The translations under genes and the position numbers were made by a program. Below, one piece after another: positions 43,143-52,858 of a DNA stretch of 64,000 bases. How positions within the stretch are numbered: the first letter of the stretch is position 1; each line of letters begins with the position of its first letter. Under the pieces are notes generated by a model, which ran no database searches, had not been told where the DNA came from, and saw only the letters and a list, made by a program, of their open reading frames with translations. This DNA comes from Paenalcaligenes sp035301625 (lineage in GTDB: Bacteria; Pseudomonadota; Gammaproteobacteria; Burkholderiales; Burkholderiaceae_B), in NCBI GenBank assembly GCA_035301625.1, contig DATGTW010000070.1, positions 35,077 to 99,076 of the forward strand, given 5' to 3'.

Positions 43143-44564
43143 TTAAATGATGCGCGAATAGGTAGCTTGAGTGCGGTGAGCAAGATAGCTGTCAAAAATC
43201 ATGCTGACAGCGCGCACAAAAAGCCTTCCTTTGAGGGTAACTTGCATTTGTTGCTCATCAATAGTGACGAAACCTTTTTCTATGAAAGGCTGTAGCTCAG
43301 CGAGCTCAACTGCAAAATAGTTTTGAAAATCTATGCCGTATCGCTGTTCATAGGCAGCAAACACTACTGGCATACTGCACATCAAACGCATAATGATATC
43401 GCCCCGCAACTGATCATCGCGATTCATGACAATACCGCGTTGCGTGGGTAAAACGCCATCGTTAATGCTTTGATAGTAGCTCTTTAGAGAGCGATTGTTT
43501 TGAGCGTGGGTATTTTGTACTTTTCCAATTGAAGAAACACCCAAACCAACTAAATCATGGTCAGCTCGTGTGGTATAGCCTTGAAAATTTCGCTGCAAAC
43601 TGCCATCCAACTGAGCCTCGTTCAACTCATCAGTAGGCAAGGCAAAATGATCTAGTCCAATATAAACGTACCCTGCTTTTACCAAGGCACGAGCCGCTAG
43701 CAAAAACAAATCCAGCCGCTCATGCGGATTGGGTAAATCTTCAGCTTTAATCAAGCGCTGGGCTTTGAAACGCTCTGGCAAATGCGCATAGTTGTAAAGG
43801 GCAATTCGGTCAGGCCGTAACTGCAGCAACAAGTGGACTGTTTCCTTGAAACTTTCCAGGTTTTGCTTGGGCAAACCGTAAATCAAGTCGGTATTAATCG
43901 AGTCAAAGCCTGCAGATCGCGCGGCGAGCACGACTTGTTCTACTTGGGCATAAGGCTGAATGCGATTTACTGCCTCTTGAACGCTGGGGTTAAAATCTTG
44001 AACACCAAAACTGCAACGATTAAAACCATACTCGGCCAGGTTGGACAAAGTATCTGCGTTGACCGTGCGCGGATCAATCTCGATACTCAGTTCAGCATCA
44101 GGTAAAAACTGAAATCTTTGCTGCAAGCCAGTCATGAGCGCTTTTTGCTCATCGGGGTTTAAAAAAGTAGGGGTTCCCCCGCCGAAATGTAGTTGCCCCA
44201 AATGAGTGGCTTTGCCCAAATAGGGCAAAATCATGTCCGCTTCTTTAAGAACATACTGAACGTATTCAGATGAGCGTGTATGATCTTGGGTAATTATTTT
44301 GTTACAAGCGCAAAAATAACATAACGAGGCACAGAAAGGCAGGTGCACGTACAATGATAGCGGACTTGCTTCTTGACCCAGCTGCGCACGACGTTTTAGG
44401 GCTTGTATGTATTCGTCAGGCAAAAACGGCTCGTGAAATCTATCAGCCGTAGGATAAGAGGTATAGCGCGGCCCCGAACGATCAAATCGCTCGATCAAAG
44501 GGCGGGAAAAACTTAATTCCTGCAATGACTGCTGTGTATTGTCCTTGGTCTCGGTGGGCTGCAT
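43143..44564 (-). CDS. hemN: Oxygen-independent coproporphyrinogen III oxidase HemN
   Basis: Radical-SAM enzyme making protoporphyrinogen IX without oxygen. It is 473 residues. The cluster motif CASLCYFCAC gives Cys78, Cys82 and Cys85 (with Cys87), and HFGGGTPTFLNPDEQ, EIDPRTVN and the SFGVQDFNPSVQ segments follow, typical of genuine HemN rather than HemW. The 5' region holds a perfect FNR-type box 90 bases upstream, and a Crp/Fnr gene lies directly downstream, suggesting anaerobic induction. Confidence 0.95.
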   Translation of the reverse strand: MQPTETKDNTQQSLQELSFSRPLIERFDRSGPRYTSYPTADRFHEPFLPDEYIQALKRRAQLGQEASPLSLYVHLPFCASLCYFCACNKIITQDHTRSSEYVQYVLKEADMILPYLGKATHLGQLHFGGGTPTFLNPDEQKALMTGLQQRFQFLPDAELSIEIDPRTVNADTLSNLAEYGFNRCSFGVQDFNPSVQEAVNRIQPYAQVEQVVLAARSAGFDSINTDLIYGLPKQNLESFKETVHLLLQLRPDRIALYNYAHLPERFKAQRLIKAEDLPNPHERLDLFLLAARALVKAGYVYIGLDHFALPTDELNEAQLDGSLQRNFQGYTTRADHDLVGLGVSSIGKVQNTHAQNNRSLKSYYQSINDGVLPTQRGIVMNRDDQLRGDIIMRLMCSMPVVFAAYEQRYGIDFQNYFAVELAELQPFIEKGFVTIDEQQMQVTLKGRLFVRAVSMIFDSYLAHRTQATYSRII

Positions 44565-44653
44565 AATAAACGGTTTACCTTACGATTTGGTAATGGAAAA
44601 GCAAATAAATCAAGCTATTCTATCAATTGTGATGCCCTATCAATAGGCTGTCG

Positions 44654-44667
44654 TTGATTTCTATCAA
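44654..44667. promoter_or_regulatory. FNR/Dnr-type box upstream of hemN
   Basis: TTGATTTCTATCAA is an exact TTGAT-N4-ATCAA palindrome. Its centre is 32 bases from a CACAAT hexamer (44626-44631, minus strand) that could be the hemN -10 element, the spacing expected for class II FNR activation. The site also lies 112 bases before the mrpA ATG on the other strand. No gene product binding it is proven; the Crp/Fnr protein next to hemN is the obvious candidate. Confidence 0.75.
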
Positions 44668-44778
44668 TTAAGCCCTTCTTATCTAAAAATAAGGAAAATT
44701 TTTGTTTAAATTTGCGGGATTCATAGCAAATTATCGTATTATTAATGGCTATTTAAAAAATTACGGTTGTCTGGTTCA

Positions 44779-47691
44779 ATGTATTTGGTCCTGATCCTTG
44801 TCTTGCCATTTATAGGCAGTTTGATCTCAGCTTTCTTGCCCGCATCACAGCGCGTCGTGCAAACCAGCGTGGCCGTTATCGTTGCACTTTTGTGTGCGAT
44901 TTGTACTTTGTTCTATTTGCCCAGTTTTATGATCGGGCAAACGCAAACCGTTAGTGCTTTGTGGATTCCGGCGCATGATCTGAACTTCTCTTTGCGGTTA
45001 GACGGTTTTGCCTGGTTATTCAGCATGATTATCAGCGTAATGGGGGCTTTCATTGCTCTTTACGCTCATTATTATCTTTCTTCCCAAGACCCGATACGCC
45101 GCTTTTTTGTTTTTTTACAAGTTTTCATGGGCTCTATGCTCGGTGTGGTTCTCTCGGGAAACCTCATCCAATTGGTGATATTTTGGGAACTAACCAGCCT
45201 ATCGTCCTTTATGCTTATCGCATACTGGTATCATCGCCGCGATGCCCGCCGCGGTGCTCGAATGTCTTTAATCATTACTGGCGGGGGCGGCCTTGCCCTG
45301 CTGGCCGCGATGCTAATGATCGGGCAAATAGTCGGCTCTTTCGACCTACAAACGGTACTCGAATCAGGTGATACTATTCGCAATCATCCTTGGTATCGTA
45401 TTTTAATTGTGCTGTTTGCCTTGGGCACCCTAACTAAAAGCGCCCAATTTCCATTCCATATTTGGTTGCCTCGAGCCATGGCAGCCCCCACCCCAGTATC
45501 TGCATATTTACATTCGGCCACTATGGTCAAAGCCGGGGTTTTTTTGATGGCTCGCTTTTGGCCCGCCCTGGCAGGTACAGAAGAATGGCTATGGATTTTT
45601 GGTACTGCAGGATTGATCACCTTAACGCTCGGTGCTTATGTCGCCACCTTTCAGCGCGACATGAAAGGAGTACTGGCCTATTCCACCGTGAGCCATTTAG
45701 GGCTTATTACCTTATTATTGAGCCTCAATACTCCATTAGCCTTGGTGGCGGGTGTCTTTCATATTATTAATCATGCAACTTTTAAAGCCTCGCTATTTAT
45801 GGCAGCAGGTGTAGTTGATCATGAAACCGGGACGCGTAATCTCAACCGTCTTTCCGGCCTTCGTCATGTCATGCCCATCACCGCAACACTAGCTACCATT
45901 GCTGCTGCCTCTATGGCAGGCGTGCCTTTGCTCAATGGATTTATATCCAAAGAAATGTTTTTTGAACAAACCATTGCTGCTACAGAGGGACGCTGGGACC
46001 ACTATCTTTTGCCTGCCTTCGCTGTCATCGCAGGTACTTTTAGTGTTGCGTATTCATTGCGCTTAATTATGCAGGTATTCTTTGGACCGCTAAAGACCCA
46101 CGAATTACCTCGCCAACCGCACGAGCCACCAATGCTCATGCTGATCCCGAGTGCTATCCTGGTGATACTATGCTTGGTCATTGGTATTTTTCCAAATCAA
46201 ACGGTCAAACCCTTCCTATACCACACTGTGGCATCTATTTTAGGCCAACAAACCCCTAGCTACAGCATTGCCATTTGGCATGGGTTTAACTTTCCACTGC
46301 TAATGAGTTTTTTAGCTATTGCAGGTGGAATTACTGTCATTTATATCCTGCAACACAGCGTGGCTGGACGCGTGAATCGCGCTCCACTTATTGCCCGATT
46401 TAATGGCCGACGTATCTTTGAAGCAATTATTTATTGGATTGAAGCCCAAGCTGAACAGCTCTTGCATTATGCATACACTAATCGATTACAACCCCAAGTC
46501 TTTTTAATTATTAGCCTGGCCATAGGCGCCGCTGCTTTACCCATAATCTATGGTCAATGGGTCTGGCCCAGCCTTTGGCAACAATTTGATGTGGCTTTTT
46601 TCTTGCTTTGGATCGTTGGCGGAGCCAGTGCCATTGGAGTTGCTTATTTCGCCAAATTCCACCGTCCTGCAGCCCTGTTATTGTCAGGTGCAGCGGGGTT
46701 AGTCACTAGCTTAACTTTTGCTTGGATGTCTTCTCCAGACTTGGCTTTAACGCAGTTAACCGTCGAGGTGGTAACTGTGGTGCTCATTTTATTGGGACTA
46801 CGCTGGTTACCTAATCCTCAGCCAGAATACCCAGAAGGAATTCCCCTTAAAAAACGCTTGCGTCGCCGCCGCGATTTAATTTTGGCACTAATTGCAGGCA
46901 CCAGCATGTCGTTACTTGCCTACAGCATGATGAATCGACCACACCCTGGAGGCGTGAGCAGCTTTATGGTAGAAAACGCCTTGGCCTTGGCAGGCGGTTC
47001 AAATGTAGTCAATGTGATTCTCGTGGACTTCCGTGGTTTTGATACGTTTGGTGAAATCACGGTATTAGGGATTGTCGCACTCAGCGTTTATGCTTTACTA
47101 CGCCGTTTTCGTCCCCCGATCGAAACTGTGGCTATCCCGCTTGCACGACGACAGCGACAGTCCAATCTTTTACAAACAGTATTTGAAGAACCCGATCCCG
47201 CCGCAGCTTTACCAGAAGGGGTTATGAAATTCCCGGCAATTCTTGTCCGTTTACTCATGCCCATTGCCATACTGATGTCCATTTACTTTTTATTGCGCGG
47301 CCACAATTTACCTGGAGGCGGGTTTGTAGGGGGGCTGATTATGGCCACCGCCATCATTCTGCAATATATCGTCAGCGGTGTAGTGTGGGTAGAGCATCGC
47401 CCACTTATCCATCCAAAAATATGGATTGCATTAGGAATGCTCACGGCAGGTGGCGCTGCACTGGTCGTGTGGCGTTATGCCGAGCCCTTTTTAACAGCCC
47501 ATAGCTGGGATATACACCTGCCCCTATTGGGTGAAATTCACCTTTCCAGCGCTTTATTCTTTGACTTAGGTGTATATATGCTGGTAGTTGGTTCGGCAGT
47601 ATTAATGTTGGTGGCTCTGGCTCACCAATCGCTGCGTTTTTATCGAAAACTGCCTCATGTCCATCACTTGTTACTCAAGAAAAAGGCATAA
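44779..47691 (+). CDS. mrpA: Mrp cation/proton antiporter subunit A with fused MnhB domain
   Basis: Largest membrane subunit of the multi-subunit Na+(K+)/H+ antiporter. At 970 residues it contains the NuoL/ND5-like proton channel in the first 500 residues (LWLPRAMAAPTPVSAYLHSA with the conserved histidine, KAGVFLMARFWP) and a C-terminal MnhB-type region (HNLPGGGFVGGL near 850), i.e. A and B subunits joined, as in group 2 Mrp operons. The first ATG after a TTG candidate was used. Six genes mrpA-C-D-E-F-G follow in order, with no separate mrpB. Confidence 0.94.
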   Translation: MYLVLILVLPFIGSLISAFLPASQRVVQTSVAVIVALLCAICTLFYLPSFMIGQTQTVSALWIPAHDLNFSLRLDGFAWLFSMIISVMGAFIALYAHYYLSSQDPIRRFFVFLQVFMGSMLGVVLSGNLIQLVIFWELTSLSSFMLIAYWYHRRDARRGARMSLIITGGGGLALLAAMLMIGQIVGSFDLQTVLESGDTIRNHPWYRILIVLFALGTLTKSAQFPFHIWLPRAMAAPTPVSAYLHSATMVKAGVFLMARFWPALAGTEEWLWIFGTAGLITLTLGAYVATFQRDMKGVLAYSTVSHLGLITLLLSLNTPLALVAGVFHIINHATFKASLFMAAGVVDHETGTRNLNRLSGLRHVMPITATLATIAAASMAGVPLLNGFISKEMFFEQTIAATEGRWDHYLLPAFAVIAGTFSVAYSLRLIMQVFFGPLKTHELPRQPHEPPMLMLIPSAILVILCLVIGIFPNQTVKPFLYHTVASILGQQTPSYSIAIWHGFNFPLLMSFLAIAGGITVIYILQHSVAGRVNRAPLIARFNGRRIFEAIIYWIEAQAEQLLHYAYTNRLQPQVFLIISLAIGAAALPIIYGQWVWPSLWQQFDVAFFLLWIVGGASAIGVAYFAKFHRPAALLLSGAAGLVTSLTFAWMSSPDLALTQLTVEVVTVVLILLGLRWLPNPQPEYPEGIPLKKRLRRRRDLILALIAGTSMSLLAYSMMNRPHPGGVSSFMVENALALAGGSNVVNVILVDFRGFDTFGEITVLGIVALSVYALLRRFRPPIETVAIPLARRQRQSNLLQTVFEEPDPAAALPEGVMKFPAILVRLLMPIAILMSIYFLLRGHNLPGGGFVGGLIMATAIILQYIVSGVVWVEHRPLIHPKIWIALGMLTAGGAALVVWRYAEPFLTAHSWDIHLPLLGEIHLSSALFFDLGVYMLVVGSAVLMLVALAHQSLRFYRKLPHVHHLLLKKKA

Positions 47692-47693
47692 TC

Positions 47694-48041
47694 ATGGAAC
47701 TAGTACTGTCTATAGGCATAGGGATTTTGGTGGCTTCCGGCGTTTGGCTGGTACTACGACAACGGACTTTTCAGTTCATTATGGGCCTGTCACTGCTCTC
47801 TTATGCAGTAAATCTTTTTATTTTTTCGATGGGCCGCATCCAGGTAGGCAAACCCCCTTTGGTCTCCGAAGAGCAATTGGCTGACCCCAGTTTATACGCG
47901 GACCCGGTCCCTCAAGCCCTGGTGCTAACCGCCATTGTTATTGGTTTTGCCACTACCGCGCTTTTTCTGGTGGTCCTGCTTGCTAATCGCGGCTTTTCAG
48001 GCACCGATCATGTCGATGGGCATGAGGAGAGCCTAGAGTGA
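47694..48041 (+). CDS. mrpC: Mrp antiporter subunit C
   Basis: NuoK-like small membrane subunit, 115 residues with three helices. The TAIVIGFATTALFLVVLLANR segment with its preceding DPVPQALVLTA is a family hallmark. Two bases separate it from mrpA, and its stop overlaps the GTG start of mrpD. It is required for assembly of the antiporter in other systems. Confidence 0.94.
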   Translation: MELVLSIGIGILVASGVWLVLRQRTFQFIMGLSLLSYAVNLFIFSMGRIQVGKPPLVSEEQLADPSLYADPVPQALVLTAIVIGFATTALFLVVLLANRGFSGTDHVDGHEESLE

Positions 48042-49636
48042 AGCAAATGCTGTTCGATAATCTACCCATCCTGCCCATTGTCATTCCGCTGTTAACAGCG
48101 GGATTGATGCTGCTTTTTAATGAAAAACAACGCGGTATCAAAAACATTTTGGGGTTGATCTCTTTTGCAAGCCTTTTTTGGGTCTCACTGGTATTAATCC
48201 AACTCACAGATGGAGGCACACATAGCCCCTGGAGCAATAATGTAGGCGTTTATTTGCTCGGCAATTGGCCTGCCCCCTTTAGCATCGTTATTGTGGTGGA
48301 TCGATTGGCTGCCATGATGCTGCTCTTGACATCCATATTGGCCACTTTTACCTGGCTTTATGGAACTTCACGCTGGGATCGCCGCGGGGTACACTTTCAC
48401 CCGCTTTTCCAATTAATTGTAATGGGATTAAATGGCTCTTTCCTCACCGGCGATTTATTTAATCTTTTTGTGTTTTTTGAAGTCTTTTTAGCAGCCTCAT
48501 ATGGGCTCATGCTTCACGGTTCAGGAAAAGAGCGTGTGGCTTATGGGATGCACTATATCGCCGTTAACCTACTGTCTTCATTTCTTTTACTGATCTCAAT
48601 CGCCCTTATTTATGGACTCACAGGTAGTCTTAATATGGCAGAAATAGCAACCCATGCAGACCACCTCACGGGTGCTGACCGAAGCCTTTTTGAGTTGGCA
48701 GCAGCCATCCTGGGAGTTGCCTTTTTAATTAAAGCCGCCGCTTGGCCCTTGAACTTTTGGCTCATTGGCGCCTATGCCAACGCCAGTGCCCCGGTCGCTG
48801 GGCTTTTTTCTATTATGACCAAAGTGGGAGTATATGCACTGTTACGTATAGGTTCTTTACTCGAACCATCTGGCGCACCTGCTGCTTTTGGTGGAGAATG
48901 GATGTTCCCGGTAGGCGTTGTAACCTTGGTCTTTGGTACTGTTGGTATGCTCGCCACTCACCAGCCCGAGCGCCTGGCCAGTTACTGCATAGTTATTTCA
49001 TCGGGTACCTTGTTAGCGGCTCTTGGTATGCCAGGTGTCGTATTGACCGCCCCTGCCCTATACTATTTATTAAGCTCAGTTTTGGCTGTAGGTGCATTTT
49101 TCCTATTACTTGAAATGGTTGATCGCCTACAACCTTTTGGGTCTGAGCTCTTGGCAGTCAGTGAGGATGCCTTTGATTTGCGTGATCTGGGTGATGAAGA
49201 GGGGATAGAAGATACTGTTGGGATACCATTTCCCGTACCCATGGTATTTTTAGGGTTAGCTTTTTTGGCCTGTGCCCTGCTGATTATTGGTTTGCCACCT
49301 TTATCAGGGTTTGTGGCCAAATTCAGCCTATTATCAGCGGCGCTATTTAGCTCGGGTGCAACCAGCAGTGCTTGGATACTCACAGGGGCAGTCCTACTGT
49401 CGGGCTTTGCTGGCATTATGGCTTTTTCACGGATGGGCATTCATTTATTTTGGACCGTTCAAAAAACAGAACTACCTGCCTTACGTTTTACCGAGGTGTT
49501 ACCAGTTTTAGCATTGCTAACTTTTTGTGCGGCTTTGGCTATCTGGGCGGGTCCTGTGAGCAATTACCTCGAACAAACTGCCCTTTACCTGGGTGAACCC
49601 AGCCTTTACATCGAAGCCGTGTTAGCCCAAGATTAA
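48038..49636 (+). CDS. mrpD: Mrp antiporter subunit D
   Basis: NuoN/NuoM-like proton-translocating membrane subunit, 532 residues with about 14 helices. Conserved FLIKAAAWPLNFWLIGAYAN carries the functional lysine, and FVFFEVFLAASYGLML the glutamate. The start is GTG at 48038 in a GTGA overlap with mrpC, supported by AGGAG nine bases upstream; an ATG nine bases later is too far from that site. An extra acidic loop (DLRDLGDEEGIEDTVG) interrupts the last third, as in other proteobacterial group 2 members. Confidence 0.94.
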   Translation: MKQMLFDNLPILPIVIPLLTAGLMLLFNEKQRGIKNILGLISFASLFWVSLVLIQLTDGGTHSPWSNNVGVYLLGNWPAPFSIVIVVDRLAAMMLLLTSILATFTWLYGTSRWDRRGVHFHPLFQLIVMGLNGSFLTGDLFNLFVFFEVFLAASYGLMLHGSGKERVAYGMHYIAVNLLSSFLLLISIALIYGLTGSLNMAEIATHADHLTGADRSLFELAAAILGVAFLIKAAAWPLNFWLIGAYANASAPVAGLFSIMTKVGVYALLRIGSLLEPSGAPAAFGGEWMFPVGVVTLVFGTVGMLATHQPERLASYCIVISSGTLLAALGMPGVVLTAPALYYLLSSVLAVGAFFLLLEMVDRLQPFGSELLAVSEDAFDLRDLGDEEGIEDTVGIPFPVPMVFLGLAFLACALLIIGLPPLSGFVAKFSLLSAALFSSGATSSAWILTGAVLLSGFAGIMAFSRMGIHLFWTVQKTELPALRFTEVLPVLALLTFCAALAIWAGPVSNYLEQTALYLGEPSLYIEAVLAQD

Positions 49637-49653
49637 TATTAAGCCACTTATCA

Positions 49654-50160
49654 ATGACCATGAAAAGATCTCAGCTCAAACGGCTCAACTTTCTTAATCT
49701 GCCCATCGTACTCTTTATACTTTGGATGCTGCTGCAAGAAAGCTGGACTGTTGGTCAAGTTGTTCTGGGACTGTTATTGAGCATTGCTATTAGCATTGCA
49801 GCTTGGCCTTTTCGTCCTATTCGTGCCACGATGCAGCATCCTTTAATTGCGATACGGCTGATTTGGCACGTCTCAGTCGACATTGCCAAATCTAATTACG
49901 ATGTAGGACTCATTGTTTGGCGCGGTAAAAAAGCAAAAGCCACACCAGGCTTTTTAGAAATTCCTTTGCGTATTCGTGATCCACACGGCTTGGCAGCTTT
50001 AGCCTGCATCATTACCTATACCCCAGGTACCGTCTGGGCGGGCTATGTAGAAGAATCCAATTTACTCACTTTGCATATACTCGATCTCAAGGATGAGCAA
50101 TTTTGGCTCGATGTCATCCAAAAGAGATATCAAGAACCACTCATTGAGATTTTCGAATGA
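49654..50160 (+). CDS. mrpE: Mrp antiporter subunit E
   Basis: Small membrane subunit, 168 residues. Two to three N-terminal helices are followed by a cytoplasmic domain with ITYTPGTVWAGYVEE, a family signature. It is 17 bases after mrpD and overlaps mrpF by ATGA. In other bacteria MrpE is needed for normal protein levels of the complex. Confidence 0.93.
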   Translation: MTMKRSQLKRLNFLNLPIVLFILWMLLQESWTVGQVVLGLLLSIAISIAAWPFRPIRATMQHPLIAIRLIWHVSVDIAKSNYDVGLIVWRGKKAKATPGFLEIPLRIRDPHGLAALACIITYTPGTVWAGYVEESNLLTLHILDLKDEQFWLDVIQKRYQEPLIEIFE

Positions 50161-50438
50161 ATAACATCATCCTCTGGGCCAGCACTTTTGCATTATTGTG
50201 TTTTAGTGCCGGCATGCTTATCGCTTGTTATCGCCTATGGACTGGCCCCACCGCAGCCGATCGAGTGTTGGCGCTAGATGCGATGTACAACAATGGCCTG
50301 CAAGCCCTATTGGCTTTAGGGTTGCGAGCATATTCCGAGTATTATTTTGACATGGCCCTGATGATTGCTTTATTTGGTTTTGTAGGCTCTGCAGCGATGG
50401 CTAAATTTCTTTTACGCGCCGAGGTTATAGAACCATGA
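50157..50438 (+). CDS. mrpF: Mrp antiporter subunit F
   Basis: A 93-residue three-helix subunit. GPTAADRVLALDAMYNNGL is the conserved core, including the charged Asp and Arg residues within the membrane region. ATGA overlaps join it to mrpE and mrpG, indicating tight translational coupling. Confidence 0.94.
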   Translation: MNNIILWASTFALLCFSAGMLIACYRLWTGPTAADRVLALDAMYNNGLQALLALGLRAYSEYYFDMALMIALFGFVGSAAMAKFLLRAEVIEP

Positions 50439-50875
50439 CACCTATTGAACTAATTATTAGTATCGCGGCAGCCATCCTCATAGTTCTAAGCGGTATTATC
50501 ACGTTCACTGGCACCCTAGGCTTGGTACGTCTACGGCATTTTTACTCGCGCATGCATGCGCCCACTTTGGGCAATACATTGGGGGTCTTTTGCATGCTGC
50601 TGGCAATGATATTGGTCTTTGGTTTTGTGCATAAAAAGCTTTTAATTCACCCACTGATTATTACGGCTTTATTAGTTATTACCTCACCTGTCACCGCTAT
50701 TTTATTGATGCGCGCAGGCATCAAACGTGAACGTCACGAACCATTGACTATTTATGCACCTGATGAGCCAGGCACCATGGATTTACCTACCAAAGACACA
50801 CGATTGGTTGAAGAATCTGAAAACGAAGTCAAACAGCCCCCCAAGCACAGCACTCGCCAAGACACATCTGGTTAA
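50435..50875 (+). CDS. mrpG: Mrp antiporter subunit G
   Basis: Last gene of the operon, 146 residues. Three hydrophobic helices with TGTLGLVRLRHFYSRMHAPT, the MrpG hallmark, are followed by a polar tail of about 40 residues that is longer than in most homologues. No terminator is obvious before the next gene 113 bases on. Confidence 0.93.
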   Translation: MTPIELIISIAAAILIVLSGIITFTGTLGLVRLRHFYSRMHAPTLGNTLGVFCMLLAMILVFGFVHKKLLIHPLIITALLVITSPVTAILLMRAGIKRERHEPLTIYAPDEPGTMDLPTKDTRLVEESENEVKQPPKHSTRQDTSG

Positions 50876-50988
50876 GCTATGTTAAATAACTGACTTTGAT
50901 TAAAGGCTAGACTAAACATAGCGCCTTATAATTGATAGACCTATCTGTGCTGCACGGCGGTGCAGCCTACCGCAACAAGGAGTCATCC

Positions 50989-51618
50989 ATGAGCAAACAA
51001 CTTTTCAGACAACGCTTCACCCACATGGCCAAACTCAGCGTAATGAGCACTGTCCTAATGCTTGGATTCTCTAGCTATGTCCATGCGCAGTCTCCTGGTT
51101 CTGCTGAACAGGCCTATCAAGAGGCCATGCAAGAATGCGAGCAAATTTCTAACGAGGATCAGCGTAAAAACTGTCAACGTGATGCGGCTGCAGCCCTTCA
51201 AGAAGCCCGCAAAAACCCTGACAAATACAAAATACTAGATGAACAGGTTCTGTTAAAAAATCGTACCGCCCGCTGTGATGGTTTACCTGCAGGACAAAGA
51301 GAGCTGTGTATCCAAAACATGCAAGAAGCCGACAATACAGAGATCACAGGCTCGGTTGTAGGGGGTGGTATGCTGCGTCGCACTACAATCACTGAACATG
51401 GTGAGTCATACACAGTTCCGGTGAGTGAATTGCCCGAAAATTACCAAAACGACCCCACGCATCGCATTACAATTAAAAAAGCAGATGAAACCCAAGGCGG
51501 CGCAACCACTGATACTGGTACAAGGGATGCCCTCGAGCAAGAACGCCCAACCAGCAATGCACCTGCCCCGTTAAAAGCTAAAGAGGAATACGGCGCACAT
51601 CCCGTCCGCCCACGTTAA
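50989..51618 (+). CDS. Exported protein of unknown function
   Basis: A 209-residue protein with a clear signal peptide (LSVMSTVLMLGFSSYVHAQ). The mature part has a Glu/Gln/Ala helix with Cys pairs (ECEQISNEDQRKNCQ; RCDGLPAGQRELC), then a GSVVGGGMLRRTTITEHG segment and a Pro-rich C-terminus. Similar hypothetical proteins are familiar in Bordetella-type genomes, but no function is known. AAGGAG six bases before the ATG at 50989 fixes the start. It is convergent with exbD, 17 bases apart, and not obviously part of the Mrp operon. Confidence 0.82.
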   Translation: MSKQLFRQRFTHMAKLSVMSTVLMLGFSSYVHAQSPGSAEQAYQEAMQECEQISNEDQRKNCQRDAAAALQEARKNPDKYKILDEQVLLKNRTARCDGLPAGQRELCIQNMQEADNTEITGSVVGGGMLRRTTITEHGESYTVPVSELPENYQNDPTHRITIKKADETQGGATTDTGTRDALEQERPTSNAPAPLKAKEEYGAHPVRPR

Positions 51619-51635
51619 TTCACTACTGCTTTCTT

Positions 51636-52067
51636 TTACGACGGATCGGCTTTGGCTTGAGTGACAAAGCCGATTTTATTTAGACCAGCCTCTTTTAGAG
51701 CACTCATTGTTTCCGCTACCAAGCCATAGTTCACAGCCTCATCAGCACGGATACGCACTTCTAATTCGTTGGCGCGCGACTGGTATTGATTCAAAAACTC
51801 AGGTAAAGCTTCCATTTCAACCATTGAATCGGCAAAAAACACTTCACCATCTGCAGTTATTGTCACCTCTATAGATTCCTGCTGGGTATCCATAGCCTGA
51901 GCATTCACCTGGGGCAATTGCACATTAATAGAATGTGTAATCAAAGGTGCAGTAATCAAAAAAATGACCAGCAAAACCAACATCACATCAATCAAAGGCA
52001 CCATATTAATTTCTGCACTTGCACTTTGATTGCTGCCACCGTGCGCATCAAAACTTCCAAAAGACAT
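51636..52067 (-). CDS. exbD: ExbD biopolymer transport protein
   Basis: Component of the TonB energising motor, 143 residues, with one membrane helix (MVPLIDVMLVLLVIFLITAP) carrying the functional aspartate in IDVMLVLL and a periplasmic domain (RIRADEAVNYGLVAETM). It starts 10 bases after exbB. Together with ExbB it uses the proton gradient to drive TonB-dependent uptake. Confidence 0.94.
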   Translation of the reverse strand: MSFGSFDAHGGSNQSASAEINMVPLIDVMLVLLVIFLITAPLITHSINVQLPQVNAQAMDTQQESIEVTITADGEVFFADSMVEMEALPEFLNQYQSRANELEVRIRADEAVNYGLVAETMSALKEAGLNKIGFVTQAKADPS

Positions 52068-52077
52068 TTCTACCCCT

Positions 52078-52851
52078 TTAACAGCGCTGTCCGTTTTTGG
52101 TACCTATCGTTAGAAAAGTGTATAGATCATGGGCAAAGGCATCCAAACGTGCTAGGTAAACACGGTTAGAACGTATAAATGCGTTGTAAGCTATCACTGC
52201 CGGAATCGCTACCGCTAATCCCAAACCGGTCATGATAAGCGCCTCGCCAACGGGACCAGCGATGTTGCTTAGTGCGACATCTCCTCCGAGGCCGATATTT
52301 ACCAGCGCATGATAAACACCCCATACCGTTCCAAACAGCCCAACAAAAGGCGCTGTAGAGGCGATAGAGGCTAATACCGTCAGGCCGTTTTCCAGTTTAG
52401 CGGTTTCTTCGGCAATAGATTTACGCATAATGCGCATGATGAACGTTTCGTTGCCCGCCTGCTCTGCAAGACTTTTATCTGCATGCTCGGCCTGCTGAGC
52501 CCTTGCGCTTAATGCCTGAAAGGCCAAAGCAGAAAAAGAGTCTTTGATATTGTTTTGAGCTAATTGTTCTTCCACTTGTCCCAGAGAGGTCGCACTCCAA
52601 AAACTATCCAAAAATCGTCGTGCATTACGTTTAAGGCGCAAATGGCTTAAGCCCTTAAAAATAACCAAATACCAAGTAATGACAGACATCACCAACAAAA
52701 CCACAAACAGACTCTGCCCCACCCAGTCACTTTGACCTACAAAATGCAAAAATCCCATATCAGCATTTTGTACGGACTCAAGCGCCGCTAGGTCTTCACC
52801 ACCTAGAACTACCTGCTCTGACTCTGTTACCGAGGATTCAAACTCACTCAT
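52078..52851 (-). CDS. exbB: ExbB/TolQ-family proton channel
   Basis: A 257-residue MotA/TolQ/ExbB protein with three membrane helices: one near residue 50 and two in the last 110 residues (STAPFVGLFGTVWGVYHALV; EALIMTGLGLAVAIPAVIAY). The ATG at 52851 was chosen over one 60 bases upstream that would lie in tonB. It starts seven bases after the tonB stop. The tonB-exbB-exbD order makes ExbB rather than TolQ the likely identity. Confidence 0.93.
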   Translation of the reverse strand: MSEFESSVTESEQVVLGGEDLAALESVQNADMGFLHFVGQSDWVGQSLFVVLLVMSVITWYLVIFKGLSHLRLKRNARRFLDSFWSATSLGQVEEQLAQNNIKDSFSALAFQALSARAQQAEHADKSLAEQAGNETFIMRIMRKSIAEETAKLENGLTVLASIASTAPFVGLFGTVWGVYHALVNIGLGGDVALSNIAGPVGEALIMTGLGLAVAIPAVIAYNAFIRSNRVYLARLDAFAHDLYTFLTIGTKNGQRC

Positions 52852-52858
52852 AAACAAC

